DNA of 64,000 bases from JARKQH01 sp964631605 (GCA_964631605.1 CAZVYG010000013.1:21234-85233); one strand, 5' to 3'; shown: positions 27,193 to 37,207, numbered from the stretch's first letter. A program made the numbers and translations. Notes: generated by a model not told the origin, from the sequence alone.

Positions 27193-27229
27193 CCAAATAA
27201 AACGCCGCCAGCCGGGAGGCTGGCGGCGT
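27193..27229 (-). terminator. Terminator of the large propeller/Ig gene
   Basis: On the minus strand a perfect 12-base-pair stem (ACGCCGCCAGCC with GGCTGGCGGCGT, 27202-27229) around a four-base loop is followed by TTTTATTT. It begins 17 bases after the stop of the large gene that reads leftwards. Confidence 0.85.
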
Positions 27230-27246
27230 GTTGAACAGAGCGGAAG

Positions 27247-30200
27247 CTACTGGGCAACCACCCGGTAGAACCGCCGGTTGCCCGGTGAGTTATCGGTGAA
27301 AGAGGCCGTGCTGCCCGTGGCGATGACGGGGCTGCCCAGGTTTTGCCAGGTGCCACCGAGGTCGCCCACGGACTGAACCTGGTAGGATTTGCCGTTCTGG
27401 GCCTGCCAGGTGAGGGTGACGCTGCCGCTGACCGTGGTCACGCTCACGATGCTGAAGGCAGTGACGGGCGGCTGATAAGTCGAATCAATCAGGAACGCCA
27501 TCACGCCGTTGTTTTCGTTCATGGCGAACAGGTAGGTGTTGCCGCCGAAATCCAGCGCGCCATTGGCTTCGATGCTGGGATTATAGGTCGGGAACAGTTC
27601 CTGGTCGCGCAACACCGGCCCGACGTCGAGGTCGGCCACGCTGTAGAGCTGAACGTTCTTCTGGTCGTCACGCGCGATGCCGGCCAGCAGCTTGAGGCTG
27701 TCGTTGTAAGCCACCGTCGTCATCGTGCTGGAAACCTGGTCCGTGTCATAGGTGCGGAGGATCGTCCCCGTGCCGGCCACGGCGTCATATTGCACCAGGA
27801 ACAGCTTGCCGGCGCCGGGGTCCCCACCCCAGGACTTGGCCCAGAAGGTGTTGCCCGCGCCAAAACAGATGCCCAGGCGGGCAAATCGGTCGGGCGCGCC
27901 CGCGACGAAGATTTCCTTGGCGGAGAAGTTGAACCCATCCGGCGTGGTCAGCAGGCTGACCACGTTGCTGGTGTTGAAGCTCATGAGCACCTCGGTATTC
28001 ACCCCGGCGCCGCGCACGTCCATGGTATAGCCCGCGACCTTGGAGGGGAGCGAGGGCGCCGGATCGCCGCTGAAGGCGATGCTGGCGATGGTCGTCGGGG
28101 CGTCGTCGGCCCAGCGATACAGAATGAAGGGATCAGTCGCCGGAGCAGTCGAGCGGTTGCCCGCGTAAACCACGCCGTCAGCCGCCACACCGATCTTGTT
28201 GACCCAGCGATTGCCGCCGGAAACCACGCTCACGTCCAGATAGTGTTTGTCGGCGCCCGTCAAGGCGTCCAGCACCGCAATGATTACCGGGGTGGCATTG
28301 GTGGATACATAACTGGCGACCAGCAGGTTCGAGTTCACCGGGTTAAAGCACATGCCGTACTCGTAATAGAAGGTGTTCAGATACGGGCGAGTGCCGGCCA
28401 GCACCGACCAGATATTGGTCATTTGGGCCGTGTTGTACAGCGGGATCAGCGTGAGGGTGGCCGGGAGGCTGTCGCGGGAACCGCCCGCGTTGCTGACCCG
28501 GACGAAGTATTGACCCTCGTTGGCGGCCTGCGCGTTGGTGACGGTGAGCGTGGCGCTGGTGGCGCCGGCGATGGCCTGTGTCCCGTTGAAATACCACTGG
28601 TAAGACAACGGGGTGGCGCTGTCGGCCACCACGGTAAAGGACGGGTTGCTGCCCGCAAACCAGGTCGCCGAGGCCGGGTGGCTGACGATGACCGGCAGGC
28701 TGGCGGTGAAGTTCGGGTTAACCTTGAAGGCTTTGAGACCGTTGTTCACACCCAGGGNNNNNNNNNNCAAAGTCCACATTGCCTTGGAACTCGATGTCCG
28801 CGTTGTAACTGGTGAACAATTCCTGATCCACCCACAGCGGGCCGGCGTCAATGTCCCGCACGTCATAGATGGGAACGCTGACCGGGGTGGGCGGGCTGCC
28901 GTTCTGCAAACCGGCCAGCAGGCCGTAGTTGCGATCGTACTTGATGCCTGTGACGGAGCTGGGCACGCTGCGAGCGCCGGTCAAGGAATATATCTTTTTC
29001 ACAAAACCGGTGCCGGCGTTGATGTCGAACTCGACCAGGATCAGGCTGGTCGCCGCGGATTTGGCCCAGAAGGTGTTGGTTCCCGGGCCCCAATCCAGCC
29101 CCAGACGACCGAATTTATCGGGCGCATCGGGCACGGTGATGGGGGTGGAGGTGAAGAAGCCGCCACTATCCCGGAGGATGGCTACGGTTTTGCTGGACTG
29201 GTTATAGCTGCCGGACCCCAGGAGAATTTGCGTGTCCGCGCCCGAGCCGCGCACCGCCATGGTGCCGCCCCAAACCACGTTGGGCGAGGTGACAGGATAC
29301 CCTGGATCCCCGTAGAAGAGCTGGCGGCCCGCCAGCGCGGGGACGGGACCGTCGTCCGACAGACCGTCAATTCGGAAGGGATTCGACCCACTGGTGTCCG
29401 TGCTGAGATTGCAGAGGTAGATGATGCCGTCATCGGCCACATCCACTTTGTTGAAGCCACTGACCGGCAGGAGGGCGGAATAATCAATGTAATGTTTCTC
29501 CGCGCCGGTCAGCGGATCCAGAACCACCAGCATGTTGGTGGGATTTTGGCGGGTGAGCACAATGACGTTGGTCGTCAGCGGGTTGATGGCCACGCCGTAC
29601 TCTTTATAGCCGGAGGTGAGGTACGGACGGGTGTTGGCTGCAATGTTCCAGATGTTGGTGACCTGGGCGGAGGGATTGCCCGGCGTCACGGTCATCAGCG
29701 CGCTGCTGCTGGTCACCGAACCGCTGGCGTTGGTGACAACGACACTGTAAGAGCCCGCGCTCGCCAGGGAGATGTTGGAAAACGTCAACGACGGACCAGT
29801 GGCTCCCGGAATGTCCTCGCCGTCGAATCGCCATTGGAAGGAGAACGGCCGCGTGCCGGTCACCGCGACACTGAAGGTCCAGTAGGCCGCTCCCTCCCAG
29901 ATGGTCACGGATGCGGGCTGCGTGGCAATGGCCGGGGGGAGATAGACCTCGTTGAGGGAGAAGGCGAGAATGCCGTTGTTGCAGTCCAAGGCGAAAAGCT
30001 TGCCGTTGCGCAGGGCGGCCGAGCCCACCCAATTCCCGTTGACATCTCCCGGCGGCGGGAAGGTCTGGGTCACATCCTGCTGAATCGGTTGGGCCGGGTC
30101 AAAAATGTCATAAAGGCGGAGGGTGTGGTTGGTGCAGACCAACGCCACCAGATTGCGGCTGACGTCCACATCAATGGCCTCCGCGTAAACGCCGGGCAAC

Positions 30201-31003
30201 GAGACACTGGTAACGGCTGTGGCCGTCTGGTTGCCGAGGTTCAGGCTGAATTGCCTGAGGTTGCCCGCAATGGTCTTTGCCCAGAAGGTGTTGCCGGCGC
30301 CCCAGGCCAGGGCCCGCCGGGTTTCCTCCGCCGCCGCGTCGGTGGTGATTTTGGTCGCGGTGAAGTTGACGCCGTCGGTGGTGGTCAAAAGGCCCACGAC
30401 CTGGTTGAAGGTGCCCAGGAGAATCTGGGTGCCGGCGCCGGTGCCGCGCAAGGTAAGGGAATCCCCGAAACGGCGGGGGCTCGAGCCGTTGGTGTTGCCG
30501 AAGGAGGGATCCCCCGAGTAGGCCAGGGTCGGCTGGGCGCTTTCATTGGCCCAGCGATAGAGCTTGAAGGGACCGGATGCCCCGGTGGCGTCCGTGGTCA
30601 GGTTCGCCACATAAATCACCCCGTCATCGGTGACGGCAGCCAGGTTGATGACGAACGTGCCGCCATTGATTACTCCCGTATCAAAAGGCAGCGTGCCGAG
30701 CAGCGTGCCATCCGTGCCATCCAGAATATGAACGGCCACCGGTGACGTGCGACTGGGCACAATCACGTGGCCGGTCACCGGATTATAGGCCAGGCCGCGC
30801 GTGGTATAGGTCGTTCCCACGGTAAGGAACGGGTGAGAGGAGGCTCCCTGGGCGATGCTCCAGAGGTTGCTCAAAACGTAGGATTGGGCCAGGGCGCATT
30901 GCAGGCCGCTCAAGCCCAATAACAGCAGGCCCATGAGAAGGGGCCGCAGGCAAGGGATGGGGGTGGAGTTGACACGTCGTTTGGTATTACCAGGTCTGTT
31001 CAT
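27247..31003 (-). CDS. Large secreted protein: three propeller-like repeats with Ig-like domains (interrupted by assembly gap)
   Basis: Two open frames meet at ten N (28758-28767) and together make one gene of about 1250 residues. A signal peptide starts at 31003 (hydrophobic LLMGLLLLGLSGL, end ALAQ). Three repeats of about 330 residues follow, beginning SNLWSIAQG, TNIWNIAANTRPYL and TNIWSVLAGTRPYL. Each contains GTFNQ/GSGSYNQ/SFNTSN-type strands and a GNTFWAK or TNTFWAK motif. Between them are Ig-like domains (PFSFQWRFDGEDIPGA; PLSYQWYFNGTQAIAGA). The C-terminus is a beta module ending RRFYRVVAQ. The repeats resemble uncharacterised beta-propeller families of Verrucomicrobiota; binding of a polymer or surface display is inferred. 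Confidence 0.8.
28758..28767. other. Assembly gap (10 N)
   Basis: Ten N, a common placeholder length. Alignment of the three internal repeats (repeat 3 reads DFGGNTYLFAMNENNG, repeat 2 reads DF-gap-LGVNNG) suggests that about seven codons, near 21 bases, are missing. The true number must be a multiple of three to keep the frame. Confidence 0.9.
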
Positions 31004-31069
31004 AATGTTTGGTCGTAAAACGGGTTTCTATCGGGTGGCATGTTAGGGCAGCCGGACGCGGAGCGTCTA

Positions 31070-31085
31070 TGACGCATTTGCGTCA
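31070..31085. promoter_or_regulatory. Perfect palindrome between divergent genes, candidate operator
   Basis: TGACGCATTTGCGTCA is an inverted repeat of seven bases on each side of TT. It lies 67 bases from the start of the large propeller gene (minus) and 51 bases from the pseudopilin start (plus), where a shared regulator could act on both. A TTGACG hexamer overlaps it on the minus strand and could serve as a -35 element. Confidence 0.45.
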
Positions 31086-31135
31086 ATGAATCGGACTTGC
31101 GTTTCGTTTCGAACGGTGAGTTATTGTTAAGTGAG

Positions 31136-31996
31136 ATGAAAAGAGAAATCACCAGGTTTTCCTGTATGCGTGCGAGAGTCGCCCGGGCGAGTCGCGCCAC
31201 CGGTTTTACGCTGATCGAGCTGCTGGTAGTGATCGCGATCATTGCCATCCTCGCGGCGATGCTGCTGCCGGCCCTCAGCCGCGCCAAAGCGCGGGCGCAA
31301 ACCATCAGTTGTTTGACCAATACCAAACAGCTCCAGGTGGCTTACGAGCTGTACGCCACCGACAACGGCAACCGCGTGATGGACAACTCGGTCAACGGCG
31401 TCTCCAGTCCCGGCGACAAGGCCTGGATCAAGGGGAATGCACAGGAATTCACCCCCGATTACGTGAATGATCCCAGCCGCGGGGTGCTCTTCCCGTACAA
31501 CTCGTCGCTGGCGCTGTATCGGTGTCCAACCAGCCGCGCGTTCGTCAAAGGCGCCGGCTGGGGCGACACGGCCCGCGTGCCCCACAACCGCAGTTACTCG
31601 GTGTCGGTCTGGCTGGGAAGCAATCTCACGCCGCCGGACCTCATCGCCCAAAAATTGTCCAGCATTCGAAACCCGTCCCAGACGTCGGTGTTCATCGAGG
31701 AGAACCAGATCAGTATTGACAATGGCGCCATCGGCTTCAATCGGACCAACGTGGCGGGGGTGTGGAATCTGCCCTCGAATCGCCATGTGAATAGCTGCAA
31801 TCTTTCCTTCCTGGATGGGCACTCGGAGACGTTTCGGTGGCGCGGTCCCCGGCTGAAGCAGTTGAACGATCAGTATTCGGCGGATGACTCGCGCTCGCAG
31901 CGGCCGTCCTCGGGCACCAACCCCCTCCACAGCCAGGACTGGGATTCCAACGACCCGGACTTCATCCGGCTCGCGTTGACGGCGCCGTTGCTGTAG
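31136..31996 (+). CDS. Orphan type II pseudopilin with H-X9-DG C-terminus
   Basis: 286 residues from the ATG at 31136, preceded by GTGAG; the longer frame from 31097 adds 13 residues without leader character. The prepilin site is ATGFTLIELLVVIAIIAILA. The conserved SCLTNTKQLQVAYELYATDNGN stretch follows, and the H-X9-DG signature is HVNSCNLSFLDGH. It is transcribed divergently from the large propeller/Ig protein, with a palindrome between them. Co-regulation, or a pseudopilin serving that exported protein, is a reasonable inference. Confidence 0.88.
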   Translation: MKREITRFSCMRARVARASRATGFTLIELLVVIAIIAILAAMLLPALSRAKARAQTISCLTNTKQLQVAYELYATDNGNRVMDNSVNGVSSPGDKAWIKGNAQEFTPDYVNDPSRGVLFPYNSSLALYRCPTSRAFVKGAGWGDTARVPHNRSYSVSVWLGSNLTPPDLIAQKLSSIRNPSQTSVFIEENQISIDNGAIGFNRTNVAGVWNLPSNRHVNSCNLSFLDGHSETFRWRGPRLKQLNDQYSADDSRSQRPSSGTNPLHSQDWDSNDPDFIRLALTAPLL

Positions 31997-32145
31997 GCCC
32001 TACTGCCTGCCGCAGGGAGGCAAATCCATTCTGTAACGGTTTCTGAAGGTCTCCGGACCCCCCGCAACGTTCCGTTGCTTCAGTAGGCGAACGTGCCCCG
32101 GCTTTCTGCCGGATTGCGTCGAATCACTGTTTTCCCCCGCCCCAT

Positions 32146-32607
32146 TCAACGGCGGCGGGGAGCCGCCTCGAAATCGTGCTGGGCGGCGAGCGGGCCGGCT
32201 TTGATGCGGAGCTGGTATTTGACCCCAGGCTGGAGCGGTTCCGGAAGGGCGCCTTTAACTGCCGGGCGCATGCCCGGGATGCGGCTCCCATAAATGAAAC
32301 TCTTGACGGGCACCGAGTTCGAGTCCGAGACCAAATGCCAGATGGGATGCGGATACTTGTTGGTTTCAACCGCGCTCAGCGGAAATACCTTCACCTCAGT
32401 CAGTTGCAGTTTGCGGTTGAAGCCAAAAAAGACCGGCGCCGCCGTCTCCGGTGCCGCGCCACGCTGACGCGCGACGGGGACCGGACGCGGGCTGGACCGG
32501 TGGGAAATCTGAATTTCCTCGGCGGCAAACCAGTCTCTATTCAGGTAAAGCGATATCGCGCCGAGCACGACGGCGGCAGCGATAAGCGCCCAGTTCTTGG
32601 TCGTCAT
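32146..32607 (-). CDS. Membrane-anchored protein of unknown function
   Basis: 153 residues. An N-terminal hydrophobic segment (about 7-22) acts as a membrane anchor or uncleaved signal. It is followed by a Pro/Arg-rich linker and a compact beta-rich domain with FGFNRKLQLTEVKVFPLS, YPHPIWHLVSDSNSVPVKSF and PGVKYQLRIKAG. No known family was recognised, although small proteins of this layout occur near pseudopilin genes in related bacteria. It is head to head with the pseudopilin at 32661 (53 bases between starts), so the two probably share a promoter region. Confidence 0.65.
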   Translation of the reverse strand: MTTKNWALIAAAVVLGAISLYLNRDWFAAEEIQISHRSSPRPVPVARQRGAAPETAAPVFFGFNRKLQLTEVKVFPLSAVETNKYPHPIWHLVSDSNSVPVKSFIYGSRIPGMRPAVKGALPEPLQPGVKYQLRIKAGPLAAQHDFEAAPRRR

Positions 32608-32660
32608 ACGGCCTAAGAGGCTGACGTTGGCGGCGTGAGATTATTCGACCCGAATGTTTT

Positions 32661-33440
32661 ATGAATGAGATCAGAGCAGGAAGACGAGCAGCCGGCGGCG
32701 GCGGGTTGGCGCCAGAACCGCCTGGGGCGGGCTCGCGGCGCGAGGGCTTTACGTTGATCGAATTGCTGGTGGTCATCGCCATCATTTCCATCCTGGCCAG
32801 CATGCTGCTCCCCGCCCTGGCCCGGGCCAAGGAAGCCGCGTACCGCATTCAATGCGTAAACAACCTCAAGCAGCTTACCCTCGCGGTGAAGCTGTATGCA
32901 GACGAGAACAACGGCTTCTATCCACCCCGCACGAATACTTTTCGCTGGCCCGCGCGGTTGTTGGAGTATTACCGCAACACCAACCTGCTGGTGTGTCCCA
33001 CCGACGCCAAACGGGGGACGCCCTTGACTGATACGACTTCGATCGCCCCGGCGGATCGCGCGCCGCGCAGCTTTATGATCAACGGGTGGAATGATTATTT
33101 CACCAATGCGCTGGTGGGCGCTCCGGCGATGAAAGAGCTGGCCGTGGTCAAACCTTCCGACACTTTGATCTTTGGCGAGAAAAAGAATCTGCCCAACGAA
33201 AACCCGCCCGTGTCCATGCATTACTATATGGATCTGAACGAGGGGACCGGCAACGATTTTGACCAGGTCGAGCACGGCTGCCACTCCGCCGTCCGCCAAA
33301 AGCGCGTCCGGGCCGGCGGCTCAAACTTCGCCTTCGTGGATGGAGCGGTCAGCTTCCTCAAATATGGCGCTTCGGTGTGGCCGGAAAACCGGTGGGCGGT
33401 CCGGGACGAGGAGCGGCGGCTTTATGCCTTCCAGCCCTGA
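32661..33440 (+). CDS. Orphan type II pseudopilin, variant C-terminus
   Basis: 259 residues. A 28-residue Gly/Arg-rich leader precedes REGFTLIELLVVIAIISILA, a full prepilin peptidase site. The family stretch QCVNNLKQLTLAVKLYADENNGFYPP follows. At the place of the H-X9-DG signature the sequence reads RAGGSNFAFVDGA, so the His is replaced by Arg; this is the only one of the five orphan pseudopilins with this change. It converges with clpX with 64 bases between the stops. Confidence 0.87.
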   Translation: MNEIRAGRRAAGGGGLAPEPPGAGSRREGFTLIELLVVIAIISILASMLLPALARAKEAAYRIQCVNNLKQLTLAVKLYADENNGFYPPRTNTFRWPARLLEYYRNTNLLVCPTDAKRGTPLTDTTSIAPADRAPRSFMINGWNDYFTNALVGAPAMKELAVVKPSDTLIFGEKKNLPNENPPVSMHYYMDLNEGTGNDFDQVEHGCHSAVRQKRVRAGGSNFAFVDGAVSFLKYGASVWPENRWAVRDEERRLYAFQP

Positions 33441-33504
33441 AGCGGGGTGAGATTTACGCCTCGAACCTCAAGCCAGTCCGACCGCACAGGCGCGAGGGCG
33501 GGAC

Positions 33505-34794
33505 TCAGGCAGCGGCGCGTCCGGCTTTGCGGCCGATCAGGGGTTTGGATTCGCCCGCGACGACCGCCTTGGTAATGTTGACGTGAACGATGTCGTCGCT
33601 GCTGGGGACGTCGTACATGATGTCAAGCATCAAACGTTCGAGAAGGCTGCGCAGGGCGCGGGCGCCGGTGCCTTTCTTGATGGCCTGCGCCGCCAGCTCG
33701 TGGAGGGCGTCCTCGGAAAACTCCAGCTCCACCCCCTCCATGGCCATGAGCTTGGCGTATTGCTTGGTAAGGGCGTTGCGGGTTTCGGTGAGGATCGAGA
33801 CCAGTTGAGTCTCGGTCAACTCCGCCAGCACCGTGACCATGGGCAGCCGCCCGATAAACTCGGGGATGAAGCCGAAGGACAGCAGGTCCTCGGGCTCGAC
33901 ATACTGAAGGATTTCCTGGCGGTTGATGGCGGCGGCCTTGATGCCATCCTCGACGGCGCGGAAGCCCATGACGTGCTTGCCCAAACGGCGCTGAATGATG
34001 CGTTCCAGTCCGACAAAGGCGCCACCGCAGATGAACAGGATGTCGGAGGTGTCCACCCGGATGTATTCCTGCTGGGGATGCTTGCGGCCCCCCTGGGGCG
34101 GAACGTTGCAAACGGTGCCTTCGAGAATCTTGAGCAGCGCCTGCTGCACCCCTTCGCCCGACACATCGCGGGTGATGGAGACGTTCTCCGTTTTGCGCGC
34201 GATTTTGTCTATTTCGTCAATGTAAACAATGCCGCGCTGGGCGCGTTTGACGTCGTAATCGGCGTTTTGGAGAAGACGCAGGACGATGTTCTCCACATCC
34301 TCACCCACGTAACCCGCCTCGGTGAGAGTGGTGGCGTCGGCGATGGCAAAGGGCACATCCAGAATCTGGGCCAGAGTGCGGGCGAGCAGGGTTTTGCCCG
34401 AGCCCGTTGGGCCGATCATGAGAATGTTGCTCTTTTCGATCTCGACCTCCGAGTGAGCATCCGGCGCGGCACCGGCCTCGCTCTCCCCCGCCCGGGCGGC
34501 TTCCTGGGCGATGCGCTTGTAGTGGTTGTGAACGGCGACGGCGAGCGTCTTCTTGGCGTGCTCCTGTCCGATGCAGCGGGAGTCGAGCTGCCGTTTGATT
34601 TCGGCGGGCTTGGGAACCTGGATGCGCGGGGTCGCCTTGCGGTTCTGGATGGCGAACTCCTTGTCGAGCACCTGTTTGCAAAGCAGAACGCAGTTGTCGC
34701 AAATGTAAACGCCGGGGCCGGCGATGAGCTTTTTGACCTCGGCGTGGGACTTTCCGCAGAAGCTGCAGAGCGTCAGGCTCGTGGGGCGGGCCAT
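33505..34794 (-). CDS. clpX: ClpX, ATP-dependent protease ATP-binding subunit
   Basis: 429 residues. The N-terminal zinc-binding domain shows Cys10, Cys13, Cys32 and Cys35. The AAA+ core has Walker A GPTGSGKT (about 128-135), Walker B GIVYIDEIDKI, the GYVGEDVEN pore loop region, the IGF-like loop area (FGFIPEFIGRLP) and the C-terminal sensor 2 GTGARALRS. ClpX unfolds tagged proteins and feeds them to ClpP. It lies 4 bases after clpP in the same operon, the usual bacterial order, but without trigger factor upstream. Confidence 0.97.
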   Translation of the reverse strand: MARPTSLTLCSFCGKSHAEVKKLIAGPGVYICDNCVLLCKQVLDKEFAIQNRKATPRIQVPKPAEIKRQLDSRCIGQEHAKKTLAVAVHNHYKRIAQEAARAGESEAGAAPDAHSEVEIEKSNILMIGPTGSGKTLLARTLAQILDVPFAIADATTLTEAGYVGEDVENIVLRLLQNADYDVKRAQRGIVYIDEIDKIARKTENVSITRDVSGEGVQQALLKILEGTVCNVPPQGGRKHPQQEYIRVDTSDILFICGGAFVGLERIIQRRLGKHVMGFRAVEDGIKAAAINRQEILQYVEPEDLLSFGFIPEFIGRLPMVTVLAELTETQLVSILTETRNALTKQYAKLMAMEGVELEFSEDALHELAAQAIKKGTGARALRSLLERLMLDIMYDVPSSDDIVHVNITKAVVAGESKPLIGRKAGRAAA

Positions 34795-34798
34795 CGGG

Positions 34799-35440
34799 TT
34801 ATTCCTTCTTGTCCGCCAGGCTGGTTGCCCGTTCGGCCAGGGTGGCGATTTCCTTCCGGGATTGCACCACCTCGTCCACCAGCCCGTAGGCTTTGGCTTC
34901 CTCGGGGGTCATGAAGTTGTCGCGGTCGCAATCCTTTTCCACCTGCTCGACGCTGCGGCCGGTGTGGCGGGCAATGATGCTGTTGAGGCGCTGCTTGAGC
35001 CGGAGCATGTACCGGACCCGGATTTCAACATCGCTGGCGGCGCCCTCGGCGCCCCCGAGCACCTGGTGAATCATGATGTTGGAATTGGGCAGGGCGTAGC
35101 GTTTGCCTTTGGTTCCGCCGCACAACAGCACGGCCCCCATGCTCGCCGCCTGGCCGATGCAGTAGGTGTTCACGTCGCAGGTGAGGAACTGCATCGTGTC
35201 GTACACGGCCAGGCCCGCCGTGACGCTTCCCCCCGGGGAATTGATGTAAAGGTGAATGTCTTTCTTGGGGTCGGCCATCTGCAGGAACAGAAGCTGGGCT
35301 ATAATGAGGTTCGCCACCATGTCATCCACCGGCGTTCCCAGGAAGACAATCCGGTCCACCAGCAGCCGCGAGTAAATGTCATACCCGCGCTCGCCTCGAC
35401 CGGTCTGTTCGACCACCATTGGTACCAGGAAATTATCCAT
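34799..35440 (-). CDS. clpP: ClpP, ATP-dependent protease proteolytic subunit
   Basis: 213 residues. The catalytic triad is visible as Ser100 (QAASMGA), His125 (MIHQVLGG) and an Asp near 170 in EKDCDRDNFM. The handle region and the ALPNSNIMIHQ stretch match the family. The start has little extra sequence before LVPMVVEQTGRGERGYDIYSR, so the propeptide is very short. Partner of the clpX gene immediately downstream. A weak sigma-70-type promoter lies 25-50 bases upstream. Confidence 0.97.
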   Translation of the reverse strand: MDNFLVPMVVEQTGRGERGYDIYSRLLVDRIVFLGTPVDDMVANLIIAQLLFLQMADPKKDIHLYINSPGGSVTAGLAVYDTMQFLTCDVNTYCIGQAASMGAVLLCGGTKGKRYALPNSNIMIHQVLGGAEGAASDVEIRVRYMLRLKQRLNSIIARHTGRSVEQVEKDCDRDNFMTPEEAKAYGLVDEVVQSRKEIATLAERATSLADKKE

Positions 35441-35462
35441 AAACTACGATCTCTGATGCCAC

Positions 35463-35491
35463 AACCTACCGGAGGCCCTGAACGAGGTCAA
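35463..35491 (-). promoter_or_regulatory. Possible sigma-70-type promoter of clpPX
   Basis: On the minus strand TTGACC (35486-35491) and TAGGTT (35463-35468) are 17 bases apart and end 23 bases before the clpP ATG. The -35 box is good and the -10 box is poor. Confidence 0.3.
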
Positions 35492-35604
35492 GCCGGGGTT
35501 TGATTCGTGCCCCATCGTCGGTGACTCCCTCGGAATGGGCCCTTTTTCACATAACGTGATGGATACTGGTTCCACCCCGCCCCACCACTAAAGCACTCCG
35601 CCCG

Positions 35605-36975
35605 CTAAAGATCGGGACTTTTCGTGTTGGCGATCCGGATGTCAGGCCGTTCGATCGTCTGGCCGCCCTCGAAGCCCCGGTCAGCCTGCCACACGTTTTC
35701 CCCCGCGTCTTTCACCGGCTCCGACTTTCCGGCCTTGCTGCGAATCGTCTTGATGGCAGACGCAGTCGCCGCCGGGCCGGGTGCCGGGATGGCCGCCCCG
35801 GTCTGGGGGGTGGCTCGGGTGGGCACGGGGACAACGGGACGGTCTTGGAACAGGAGTTGCGCAAACTGATGAAGGCTGCGCCGCCAGGTCAGGAACTCGT
35901 GCCCGGTGTTCGGCGACACATACGCGAGGTTATTGATGCCCGCTTTGTCGAGGGCTTCATGGTTGGAGGTGATGTTGCCCGGGTTTTCTTTGCTGCCGCA
36001 ACTGCAGAAGACGACTTTGACCTTCTCCTTGAAACCCGGCGTGTTTTCGACATCGGTGGGCGTGATGACGCCGCCGCTGAAGAGGCCAATGTGGGAGAAC
36101 TTGTCGAGGTTTTTCAAGGTGATGATCTTGGTTTCCGCTCCGCCCATGGAAAGACCGGCCATGGCCCGATGCGGCTGATCGGAGAGCGTGCGGAAATTGG
36201 CGTCAATGTAAGGAATCAACTCACCCACCAGCACCCGTTCGAACGCGGCCGCCGCGCTGGCAAAAGGATTTGGGCCGCCCCCCGGACCGCCGCGCCGCCC
36301 GCCAGGGCCCGGTCCTTCGTTGGTCAAACCATAGGTCATCACGATGATGAAGGGCCGCGCCTTTCCTTCCGCGAGCAGGTTGTCCAGGATCAGATTGGCG
36401 CGGCCTTGATTCCACCAGGCATATTCGTTTTCACCCCAACCATGCTGGAGATACAGCACCGGATAGCGCTTCGCGGTCTCTTTGTCGTAATCAGGCGGCG
36501 TATAAACGAAAGCGATGCGCGCGAGGATGGTGTTCGTAATCTTGGAGGGAAAGAGGACCTGCTGGATGCGCCCGTGAGGGACGTCCTTCAACGCGTAGAA
36601 ACCCTGGTCATGCGCGGGAATCTCGACGCCGCTCTCCCAACGAGAGGAACCGAAGAAGTGCAAGGTGCCCGGATCGTTGAAGGTGCCCCCATCCACGGTA
36701 AGATGGTAATAGTGGAACCCTTCGTCCATAGGCTGCGACGTGCCGGTCCAGACGCCGTCCTCCCCTTTGGTCAGGGCGGTTCTGCCCGCGCTGACGCTTT
36801 GGGCCTGCGGGGCCACGATGCGGTATCGAACGCGACGCTCTGAGTTGACCTGCGGGTAGGGCTGGCCCGGTTGGTTCAAACTTGAGGGCTTGAAATCTTC
36901 CACCGGCGGCGGGCTCGGTTGGGCCACGGCCGACAGACCCGTCAGGAGCGCGAGACTCAGAGTTGCAGTTTTCAT
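35605..36975 (-). CDS. Secreted esterase, CE1/esterase D family with N-terminal E-set domain
   Basis: 456 residues from the ATG at 36975, which begins a good signal peptide (MKTATLSLALLTGLSAVAQ). The frame is open 180 codons further upstream but without protein character. After an immunoglobulin-like early-set domain (about 25-125) comes the alpha/beta-hydrolase of the esterase D/feruloyl esterase type, with YPVLYLQHGWGENEYAW, nucleophile motif AGLSMGGAET (Ser near 275) and the catalytic His in GHEFLTWRRSLHQF (near 359). A Gly/Pro-rich loop GPGPGGRRGGPGGGPNP is inserted. A substrate such as acetylated or feruloylated plant polysaccharide is likely but not shown. A 42-nt hairpin element lies 128 bases upstream. 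Confidence 0.87.
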   Translation of the reverse strand: MKTATLSLALLTGLSAVAQPSPPPVEDFKPSSLNQPGQPYPQVNSERRVRYRIVAPQAQSVSAGRTALTKGEDGVWTGTSQPMDEGFHYYHLTVDGGTFNDPGTLHFFGSSRWESGVEIPAHDQGFYALKDVPHGRIQQVLFPSKITNTILARIAFVYTPPDYDKETAKRYPVLYLQHGWGENEYAWWNQGRANLILDNLLAEGKARPFIIVMTYGLTNEGPGPGGRRGGPGGGPNPFASAAAAFERVLVGELIPYIDANFRTLSDQPHRAMAGLSMGGAETKIITLKNLDKFSHIGLFSGGVITPTDVENTPGFKEKVKVVFCSCGSKENPGNITSNHEALDKAGINNLAYVSPNTGHEFLTWRRSLHQFAQLLFQDRPVVPVPTRATPQTGAAIPAPGPAATASAIKTIRSKAGKSEPVKDAGENVWQADRGFEGGQTIERPDIRIANTKSPDL

Positions 36976-37102
36976 GGTGTTACTTGTTCGATCGGTTAAG
37001 CGGATTACGGCAACTAAAAAAGGTGATGGATGGCATGAATGCTGGCGGACGCGCAACCGAACCACTCCGTCCACCAGCAAATGAAACCATACGAACCACC
37101 TT

Positions 37103-37144
37103 CTAACGCTCAAGCCTGCGTAGCGCAAGTCGCAAGCGAAGCTT
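37103..37144 (-). repeat. 42-nt hairpin element, copy upstream of the esterase
   Basis: Matches 39153-39194 at 39 of 42 positions. On the minus strand it folds as GCTTGCG / CGCAGGC (seven pairs, one G-T) around a ten-base loop beginning ACTTGCG. Located between sulfatase stop and esterase start. Confidence 0.65.
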
Positions 37145-37207
37145 GCACCCAGCCCCGCACGGCAAGAAACCTGAAAGCGCACGCCGGGGCTCCCGTGCGC
37201 TTGGACT

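Noticed and set aside
28718..31003. Two separate genes on either side of the N run
   Set aside because: Both halves belong to one repeat pattern and one signal peptide; the frame change is caused by the ten-N placeholder.
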